Part shown: piece after piece, positions 6,531 to 11,242 of the stretch
Position numbering within the stretch: the first letter of the stretch is position 1
Layout of the letters: each line of letters starts with the position of its first letter
DNA from: CAYXEN01 sp964464035
Lineage (GTDB): Bacteria; Krumholzibacteriota; Krumholzibacteriia; WVZY01
Direction of reading: 5' to 3'
Assembly: GCA_964464035.1 (NCBI GenBank)
Contig: CAYXEN010000083.1
Location: 1-11,242 of the forward strand
DNA length: 11,242 nt
The notes under the pieces: model-generated
Databases searched by the model: none
Told to the model about the DNA's origin: nothing
What the model saw: only the letters and a program-made list of their open reading frames with translations
Program-made: the position numbers and the translations under genes

Positions 6531-6604
6531 TGGCTGGGGCGGGAGGATTCGAACCTCCGGTGCAGGGACCAAAACCCTGTGACTTGCCACTTGTCGACGC
6601 CCCA
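6531..6604 (-). tRNA. tRNA-Gln(UUG)
   Basis: A 74-base tRNA including an encoded 3' CCA. The acceptor stem TGGGGCG pairs perfectly with CGCCCCA, the discriminator is G, and the anticodon stem CAGGG/CCCTG encloses loop TTTTGGT with anticodon TTG, which reads CAA and probably CAG as Gln. The T stem GGAGG/CCTCC has loop TTCGAAT. The D stem is three base pairs (GAC/GTC) and the variable loop only four bases. It starts 22 bases after the spoVG stop with no clear promoter of its own, so it is probably cut from the DUF362-ispE-spoVG transcript. A perfect palindrome, CCCAATTGGG (6601-6610), overlaps its 5' end. Confidence 0.96.
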
Positions 6605-6626
6605 ATTGGGTGGGAAAAAGGAAGTC

Positions 6627-6977
6627 TCAGATATTATCCGGGTCCGATGCGCTGTAGGCTTCCTTGTCCTGCAAACTCCGGTCCGAAGCTATTTCCGGAC
6701 CAACGTTACCAGATTCGGCTTGCTTCTCGACCTCCTTCTTGTAGGCCTCAAGGATGATCCCCTCCATCCACTCCCTAGTCTTGTTGTTGATGGGATGAGC
6801 AACATCCTGATACTCCCCATCCTTCCTCTTCCTGCTGGGCATTGCTACGAACATTCCGCTTGCCCCCTCTATGATCTTGAGACCGCGGATGACAAAGCAA
6901 TCGTCCAAGGTGATGCTAACGAACGCTTTGAGCTTCTGGTCACCCCTTAAAGATATCCTTACCTCCGTGATGTCCAT
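6627..6977 (-). CDS. spoVG: SpoVG family protein
   Basis: A 116-residue SpoVG homologue. SpoVG is a small nucleic-acid-binding regulator first known from Bacillus septation and sporulation, but widespread in bacteria that do not sporulate. Conserved blocks include the MDITEVRI start, LKAFVSITLDDCFVIRGLKIIEG (residues 16-38), GMFVAMPSRK (41-50) and DVAHPINNKTREWMEGIILEAY (58-79). The last ~30 residues are polar and extend past the ~97-residue Bacillus protein. The ATG is preceded by AAGGGGGAG at a short spacing. It is 24 bases after ispE, keeping the ispE-spoVG neighbourhood of Bacillus but without purR and yabJ between them and without glmU before prs. Confidence 0.94.
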   Translation of the reverse strand: MDITEVRISLRGDQKLKAFVSITLDDCFVIRGLKIIEGASGMFVAMPSRKRKDGEYQDVAHPINNKTREWMEGIILEAYKKEVEKQAESGNVGPEIASDRSLQDKEAYSASDPDNI

Positions 6978-7001
6978 TAAGCTCCCCCTTTTGAGATCGT
7001 G

Positions 7002-7895
7002 TCAGTGGGCTGCATATGGAAACAGCTCAACGGCCCTCGGGGCGGGACCGGCAACGGCGGTGAAAAGCCCCCGGACCGAGAAACGCTCAGCAACTTTAGC
7101 CGCGTTCGCTTCGCTCCTGTAAATGGCATAGAGCGCGGAGCCACTCCCGCTCATCGAGGCAAAACAGGGCTTCGTCGCAATCAATTCTTCCAGCACCTCG
7201 GCAATCTGGGGATGCGCCGGACAGACCGCATCCTCCAGGGAGTTCTTGAAAGACAAAGCAACCTCAGGAAAGCGAGCTAATATTGCATTTACGGCCTTAA
7301 GGTTAAAGCGGCGGCGATGTCTTGTCAATCTAAAATTATAGTTCGAGTAAGCCCACGTTGTAGAAATTTCTACACCCGGCTTGACGATGAGAAAACACCC
7401 TCTCTTCAAGCCGGTTAGAGGAATCAGTTTCTCTCCCCTTCCGCCGGCGAACATAGTCCCGCCGTGAAGCATGAAGGGCACGTCGCTGCCTATGGAAGCG
7501 GCCAGACGCTCCAGCTCCTCCATCTCCAGTTCCAACCCGGCGATTTCGTTGAGCCCCAGCAATACGGCGGCCGCGTCGCTGCTGCCTCCCCCCAACCCGG
7601 CCCCGACGGGTATGTTCTTCTCGATTCGGATCTCGGCGCCGATGTTCTTTCCCGAAGCCTGCCGGAGTTTCAAGACCGCCTGGTAACACAAGTTGCCCCT
7701 CCCCGTCGGCAGCTCGGGATCGTTGCTGGTTATTCTGATCTCATCGGAATCGAGCAGCTTGATGTCCAGGCGATCGAAGAGATCCACACTCTGCAGTATC
7801 GTCTCGATCTCATGGTACCCGTCCGCCCTCTTGCGAAGTATCTCGAGGGACAGGTTGACCTTGGCCCGAGCCAGTGCGGAGATCGCCTCAGACAT
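7002..7895 (-). CDS. ispE: 4-(cytidine 5'-diphospho)-2-C-methyl-D-erythritol kinase
   Basis: A 297-residue GHMP kinase that phosphorylates CDP-methylerythritol in the MEP pathway to isoprenoids. The N-terminal AKVNLSLEI carries Lys12, the RADGYHEIET block is at 23-32, the ATP loop IPVGAGLGGGSSDAA at 95-109, Asp138 lies in GSDVPF, and SMSGSGSALYAIY closes the C-terminal half. The frame is open far upstream, across the DUF362 gene in another frame, but the ATG at 7895 gives the normal N-terminus, about eight residues before AKVNL. Its best Shine-Dalgarno candidate, GAGGT, overlaps the DUF362 stop and is rather distant (about 13 bases), so coupling to DUF362, 11 bases upstream, is likely. Confidence 0.94.
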   Translation of the reverse strand: MSEAISALARAKVNLSLEILRKRADGYHEIETILQSVDLFDRLDIKLLDSDEIRITSNDPELPTGRGNLCYQAVLKLRQASGKNIGAEIRIEKNIPVGAGLGGGSSDAAAVLLGLNEIAGLELEMEELERLAASIGSDVPFMLHGGTMFAGGRGEKLIPLTGLKRGCFLIVKPGVEISTTWAYSNYNFRLTRHRRRFNLKAVNAILARFPEVALSFKNSLEDAVCPAHPQIAEVLEELIATKPCFASMSGSGSALYAIYRSEANAAKVAERFSVRGLFTAVAGPAPRAVELFPYAAH

Positions 7896-7906
7896 GACGC
7901 CTGTAT

Positions 7907-8989
7907 CTACCTCGAATCTGAGTACTGTTCGAAAAGTTTCCCCCAGGGGGTTTGTGAGAATTCCCTTATTCTCTTCTTCCCGACGATGGGGTACCAGAAA
8001 CGGTCGTGATAGACGTTCGATGCAAACGGAGCCCACACGACCAACGGGGAATGGAGAGCTATCTTCTCCAGCCACCTGAGGGCGCCGAGGCGCAGCATCT
8101 GATCTCCCCATATGACAAGGCTGCGCTTGGTCTTGAAGTGGAAGTTCACGGATGATATATCGTCGCCGACCAGTTCGATTCTGTCGATCCTCCCCTCCCC
8201 GAGACCCATCTCGGTGGCCATGCGCAGATAAGGTATCTCCATGGGATCGAAACCCATCATCTTGGCGGCCACTGAATCTATGGCGACCGAGTCGGCGCTG
8301 GCGAGGATCACGTTCTTCACCTTCGGGATCATGGTGCGCGGACCGGCTCCGTCGCCCGCCACCGTCCCGTCCATGACCGCGAACACGTTGGGGTGAAGTT
8401 CGCGCTGCATGAGGAGCAGATCGACCATGACTTCGTGAATGTATTTGTGTGCATAGTGGCGGACTTCCTTGAGCAAGCCGCCGAACGCGTTCTTGATCGC
8501 CCCGGTCGTGATCGAGTGCCCGTGGGTTTTCACCGTCGGAAGGTGAAGGATGTCCTTGCCGGGATAGATGGAAGGTATTTCGATACCCTCGGGGAAGATG
8601 TCGTTCAATTTGAGAAGCTTGGACTTGAACTTGTATACCATCCAATCGACCTTGGTGAGCGGCTGGAACTTCAATCCGTATTTCTCGAGCACGGGAATCC
8701 ACCGGTTGTTTCGCGCGCCCTTCTCGGGATTGGTCACAACCGTCTTGTTCTCGACCGGCAGTATCTTGCCGGTGTCGTAGCCGCCCTCGAGCAGCGTCTT
8801 CACCACTCCTTCGACCTGCCATGGCTGGCTGGAGCACGAAGGAAAGTACTTGGTCCAGGAGAGGTTCAGCTTGAGCAGGAGATCCCGCTCCCCCTTGAGA
8901 TGTTCCCGCCATCCCGCCAGTTCCATGACCCGCTTGTAATCATCGATGACTCGCCCGGGATCCGTGAAAACGACTGCGACGCGTGACAT
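7907..8989 (-). CDS. DUF362 domain-containing protein
   Basis: A 360-residue protein of the DUF362 family, whose biochemical role I cannot assign. The ATG at 8989 has AAAGGAG five bases upstream; the frame stays open another 50 codons, but those residues look like leader sequence. Family hallmarks are an early LLKLNLSW strand (38-45), ILHLPTVKTHGHSITTGAIK (147-166) with NAFGGLL, MDGTVAGDGAGPR (206-218) and ADSVAIDSVAAKMMGFDP (232-249). Only two Cys are present (Cys52, Cys182 is not one of them), so there is no ferredoxin-type Fe-S motif, unlike some DUF362 proteins. There is no signal peptide and no obvious membrane segment. It is the first gene after a strong promoter and leads into ispE with an 11-base gap. 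The family call is firm, the function unknown. Confidence 0.85.
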   Translation of the reverse strand: MSRVAVVFTDPGRVIDDYKRVMELAGWREHLKGERDLLLKLNLSWTKYFPSCSSQPWQVEGVVKTLLEGGYDTGKILPVENKTVVTNPEKGARNNRWIPVLEKYGLKFQPLTKVDWMVYKFKSKLLKLNDIFPEGIEIPSIYPGKDILHLPTVKTHGHSITTGAIKNAFGGLLKEVRHYAHKYIHEVMVDLLLMQRELHPNVFAVMDGTVAGDGAGPRTMIPKVKNVILASADSVAIDSVAAKMMGFDPMEIPYLRMATEMGLGEGRIDRIELVGDDISSVNFHFKTKRSLVIWGDQMLRLGALRWLEKIALHSPLVVWAPFASNVYHDRFWYPIVGKKRIREFSQTPWGKLFEQYSDSR

Positions 8990-9151
8990 TGATACTCCTT
9001 TTGCTTGTGCTTGTGCTTGCTCGATATGCCGGCTCAGCCCCGTGCAGGTGCCGATCGGTTCATATTCCGCGCCGGCCGCCGCCGGTCGGTGTCGATCATG
9101 AGCTCCCCACCCGCCTGGACCGGGTCTGCGCCCCGCCACGCGCGGGCTCGA
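8990..9151 (-). promoter_or_regulatory. GC-rich structured leader of the DUF362-ispE transcript
   Basis: A non-coding leader of about 160 bases between the predicted transcription start and the DUF362 start codon. It contains several short inverted repeats: arms at 9130-9136/9142-9147 (one bulge), 9109-9113/9121-9125 (five base pairs, seven-base loop) and 9072-9076/9081-9085. Three exact copies of TGCTTG (plus-strand sense, 9002-9019) sit just before the Shine-Dalgarno. No T-run follows the hairpins, so no terminator is called, and I recognise no known riboswitch. Confidence 0.35.
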
Positions 9152-9157
9152 AGCCTA

Positions 9158-9186
9158 ATTATATTAGAAAACGTAGAATATGGCAA
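9158..9186 (-). promoter_or_regulatory. Sigma-70-type promoter for DUF362-ispE-spoVG-tRNA-Gln
   Basis: On the minus strand TTGCCA (9186-9181, five of six consensus bases) and a perfect TATAAT (9163-9158) are separated by exactly 17 bases. The elements straddle the stop codon of the UbiA-family gene at 9166-9164. Expected start of transcription is near 9151. This is the closest match to consensus I found in the window. Confidence 0.72.
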
Positions 9187-10054
9187 TAACGAGAACTATC
9201 CAGGCGAAGACGTCGATGAGAAGGAACTTCTCGGTGATCAACATCTCGGAGGGGCATCCACCCTTGTCCTTGCTGTACACGAGGTATAGATAGCGCATTA
9301 CCCCGAGCAGGACGAGCGGTATCGTGTATATGAGGTCGGTGGTCTGGAACTTCTCCACCGTATCGGGCCAGATCGTGTAGATCGAATAGGAGAACACGGC
9401 TCCGCCGGCGGTTATCCCCACCAGCTGGTCGAGCAACCTCGGCGAGTATTCGCTCAGCGATTCCCTGTGGAGCGCCGCATCCTCCATGGAAACAAGCTCG
9501 TGGCGGCGTTTGCAAAAGGCGAGAAACAGGGAGAGAAAGAGGGTGCATATGAGGAGCCAGGGCGAAAGCTCGATGCTCTCGTCTACGGCATTCAACGCTT
9601 CCACGCCCGCTATCGCCCGCATGAGAAAGCTGATCGATATACTGAAAACGTCGAGAAGAACGATCTTCTTGAGCAGAAAAGAGTACGTGAGATTGAAAAC
9701 GAAAAACACGCCCGTAACGATCAAGAACCTCTCCCCCACCTCATACGAAGCATAGAGCGCGGCGGGCGAGAGAATGAGCGCCACCACCACCGCTTCGCGC
9801 ACCTTGAGTTTGCCCGACGGGAGCGGCCTGAGTTTCTTCACCTCATGGAGCTTGTCCTTCTCGAGATCCGCTATGTCGTTTATGAGATAGATCATCCCGG
9901 AGAGAATGCAGAAGATGATGAACGCTTCCACGCTCTTCATCACGAGGATCTGATCCGTGATGTGCTTGGAGAATATCAACCCGGCGAAGACGACGAGGTT
10001 CTTGGTCCACTGGCGGGGGCGCATCGCCTGCAATATGTAGAACGGTTTTCTCAT
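9164..10054 (-). CDS. Decaprenyl-phosphate phosphoribosyltransferase-like UbiA-family protein
   Basis: A 296-residue integral membrane enzyme of the UbiA superfamily, with about eight hydrophobic helices. By family it transfers phosphoribose from PRPP to a polyprenyl phosphate, the first step towards polyprenyl-phosphoryl ribose or arabinose. The first Asp-rich motif, NDIADLEKD (59-67), is followed by KKLRPLPSGKL (73-83), the pattern of the DPPR synthase group (Rv3806c type) rather than quinone prenyltransferases. LLDVFSISISFLMRAIAG (133-150) and CKRRHEL (181-187) also fit. The N-terminus, MRPRQWTKNLVVFAGLIFS, is typical. The frame is open further upstream, but the ATG at 10054 gives the family's usual length; its Shine-Dalgarno is weak. 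No DprE1 or DprE2 homologue is visible in the window. Lipid chain length is not knowable from sequence. Confidence 0.85.
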   Translation of the reverse strand: MRKPFYILQAMRPRQWTKNLVVFAGLIFSKHITDQILVMKSVEAFIIFCILSGMIYLINDIADLEKDKLHEVKKLRPLPSGKLKVREAVVVALILSPAALYASYEVGERFLIVTGVFFVFNLTYSFLLKKIVLLDVFSISISFLMRAIAGVEALNAVDESIELSPWLLICTLFLSLFLAFCKRRHELVSMEDAALHRESLSEYSPRLLDQLVGITAGGAVFSYSIYTIWPDTVEKFQTTDLIYTIPLVLLGVMRYLYLVYSKDKGGCPSEMLITEKFLLIDVFAWIVLVIAIFYVF

Positions 10055-10098
10055 CGGTATTGATCCGGTCTTCCCGAACGGGTTCGATCGTCCGGGCT

Positions 10099-10725
10099 TC
10101 AGCTCCGAGCGGAAGGGTCGGAATCTTCTTGCCCGCCGGCTGCGGGGCCCCTTGAAAAAAGCCGCTTCTCGACTATGCGGCAAATCAAATGAAGCACCAC
10201 CAGATGCATCTCCTGGATCCGCGCCGTGTCGTCGCTCGGGACGTTCAGCACGACCTCGCTCTTCTCTTCCAGGGGGCTCCCTTTTCTTCCCGTGAGCGCC
10301 AGAACCTTCATTCCGATCTCGCCCGCCGTTTCGCACGCCTTGATTACGTTGGGCGACCGGCCGCTGGTCGACAAGGCGATGAGACAGTCTCTACGCTTTC
10401 CCAACCCTTCGAGTTGCCGGGAGAAAACACAAGAGTACGAAGTATCGTTGGCGATCGCCGTCGTGACCGCGCTGCTCTGGGAGAGAGCGAAGACCGGCAA
10501 GGCCTTTCTGTCCATCTTGAACCGACCCAAGAGTTCACCGGCGAAATGCTCGGCCTGCGAAGCGCTGCCGCCGTTGCCGCAAACGAACACGGTCCCACCC
10601 CCGGCCAGGCACTCCCCGACCTCGGCCGCCATCCTCTCGATCACCGCCGAGGAATTCGCGGCCAGAAACATTGCCAGTTCCGCGCTCTTCTTGAGTTCCC
10701 AGCTTATTTCCGATTCCTTGTCCAT
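10099..10725 (-). CDS. gmhA: GmhA-like SIS-domain phosphosugar isomerase (sedoheptulose-7-phosphate isomerase family)
   Basis: A 208-residue SIS-domain protein of the GmhA family, which isomerises sedoheptulose-7-phosphate to heptose-7-phosphate for LPS core or surface-glycan heptose. The phosphate-binding GNGGSASQAEHFAGEL is at 50-65, STSGRSPNV at 119-127 and DDTARIQEMHLVVLHL at 165-180. By alignment from memory, the E. coli zinc ligands correspond to His60, Glu64, Gln171 and His179, all present. The last ~18 residues are polar and probably disordered. The start lies 12 bases after the upstream nucleotidyltransferase stop, with GGAG only three bases before the ATG. Related SIS proteins such as DiaA share this fold; the zinc-ligand set and sugar-enzyme neighbours favour GmhA. 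Confidence 0.85.
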   Translation of the reverse strand: MDKESEISWELKKSAELAMFLAANSSAVIERMAAEVGECLAGGGTVFVCGNGGSASQAEHFAGELLGRFKMDRKALPVFALSQSSAVTTAIANDTSYSCVFSRQLEGLGKRRDCLIALSTSGRSPNVIKACETAGEIGMKVLALTGRKGSPLEEKSEVVLNVPSDDTARIQEMHLVVLHLICRIVEKRLFSRGPAAGGQEDSDPSARS

Positions 10726-10737
10726 GTGCTCCAGGGT

Positions 10738-11242
10738 TCAGAAGAGAATGATGTTGCTGTTGTCCCCCACCATCAGCTTGTACGCCCTGGGTGGCTTGCC
10801 GCTCTTCTCCACCGTCACGTTCCTTCCGATCAAGCTCGATCCTATGCGGCTCCCTATGTCACGGATCGTGCAATCACCGAGAATGATGCTGTTCTCTATC
10901 TCGCTGCCGATGACCGTAGTACCCGGTCCTATGCTGGTGAAGGGTCCGATGTAGGAATCTATGATCTCCGCGCCGCTCCCGATGACGCAAGGGCCGCGGA
11001 GAACACTTCCCCTCACGATGACGTTCTTTTCCAACCTGAGAGTGCCATGAACCTCGGAGTCCGCGTCGGGAGTGCTTTCCAGCGATTCTTCCAACTCGGA
11101 CAGTATCATCCGGTTTGCGTCGAGGATGTCCTCGAGCTTGCCGGTGTCCTTCCACCACCCGTCCACCACGTGGGAATTCACCACATATCCCTTGTCTATC
11201 AGATACTGGATGGCGTCGGTTATCTCCAGCTCGTTCCTGAAG
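10738..11242 (-). CDS. Sugar-1-phosphate nucleotidyltransferase, long RmlA/StrD type (3' part)
   Basis: The gene runs off the right edge, so only about 167 C-terminal residues are seen. The first part carries ELEITDAIQYLIDKGY and then GWWKDTGKLEDILDANR, the signature of the long-form glucose-1-phosphate thymidylyltransferases (RmlA/StrD and archaeal-type). A left-handed beta-helix follows, with hexapeptide-like repeats (VIVRGSVLRGPCVIGSGAEI, YIGPFTSIGPGTTVIG and similar), ending KLMVGDNSNIILF. The catalytic nucleotide-binding N-terminus lies outside the window, so the nucleotide and sugar used cannot be judged. It is immediately upstream of the GmhA-like gene, suggesting a shared surface-sugar pathway. 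Confidence 0.82.
   Translation of the reverse strand, partial: FRNELEITDAIQYLIDKGYVVNSHVVDGWWKDTGKLEDILDANRMILSELEESLESTPDADSEVHGTLRLEKNVIVRGSVLRGPCVIGSGAEIIDSYIGPFTSIGPGTTVIGSEIENSIILGDCTIRDIGSRIGSSLIGRNVTVEKSGKPPRAYKLMVGDNSNIILF

Noticed and set aside
5537..6757. A 406-codon open frame on the plus strand
   Set aside because: It runs antisense through prs and the tRNA-Gln gene, both clearly real; its product shows no recognisable motif.
7896..8912. Possible long N-terminal extension of IspE
   Set aside because: The frame is open by chance across the DUF362 gene, which is read in another frame. The extension is Arg/Gly/Ser-rich shadow sequence and IspE has its normal length from 7895.
9002..9019. 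Three TGCTTG copies as the start of a CRISPR or larger repeat array
   Set aside because: Only three contiguous hexamers with no spacers; kept only as a minor leader feature.
8990..9139. A 50-codon N-terminal extension of the DUF362 protein
   Set aside because: The strong Shine-Dalgarno is at the internal ATG (8989), the family N-terminus starts there, and the extension has low-complexity Gly/Arg/Ala and Gln-Ala repeats.
10055..10336. N-terminal extension of the UbiA-family protein
   Set aside because: It overlaps the 3' end of the GmhA-like gene in another frame and is Arg/Gly-rich; the family length is met from 10054.

Overview
The window is a same-strand stretch of housekeeping and envelope genes, all read on the minus strand, so they are described here from high coordinates to low. 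Only the first ~600 bases differ: they hold two unrelated gene fragments. The organism looks like a Gram-negative bacterium of moderately high GC. The evidence is a SurA-like foldase lipoprotein, a GmhA-like heptose isomerase, and the order ispE-spoVG-tRNAGln-prs-ctc-pth-rpsF-rpsR-rplI. That order resembles the Bacillus ispE-spoVG-glmU-prs-ctc-pth block and, as I recall, deltaproteobacteria such as Geobacter. A deltaproteobacterial or neighbouring candidate-phylum lineage fits best, but the phylum cannot be fixed from this sequence.

Region A (11242-9164): the 3' part of a long-form sugar-1-phosphate nucleotidyltransferase, a GmhA/SIS-type phosphosugar isomerase, and a UbiA-superfamily decaprenyl-phosphate phosphoribosyltransferase. 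This is an envelope-glycan set. Region B (9186-6531): a near-consensus promoter overlaps the end of the UbiA-type gene and drives a DUF362 protein, ispE, spoVG and tRNA-Gln(UUG). A hairpin plus T-run then follows the tRNA. Region C (6436-4209): prs, rplY (ctc type) and pth, tightly spaced. Region D (4212-626): a second strong promoter overlaps the pth stop codon. It is followed by a structured ~130-nt leader and then rpsF, rpsR, rplI, manC and a PPIC-type peptidylprolyl isomerase lipoprotein with a TPR-like tail. Region E (1-577): an internal fragment of metK (minus strand) abuts the C-terminal end of an IS21-family transposase (plus strand).

The genes connect plausibly. IspE feeds polyprenyl phosphate through the MEP pathway and Prs makes PRPP; these are the two substrates of the phosphoribosyltransferase encoded upstream. 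ManC, the RmlA-like enzyme and the GmhA-like isomerase supply activated sugars.

No CRISPR array, prophage or clear defence system was seen. The most notable points are: the rpsF leader; a terminator between tRNA-Gln and prs whose loop has an exact 8-base complement just after the T-run; non-ATG starts in all three consecutive ribosomal-protein genes; and a metK/IS21 junction in which about 18 bases fit both genes. No gene-free gap exceeds 300 bases.
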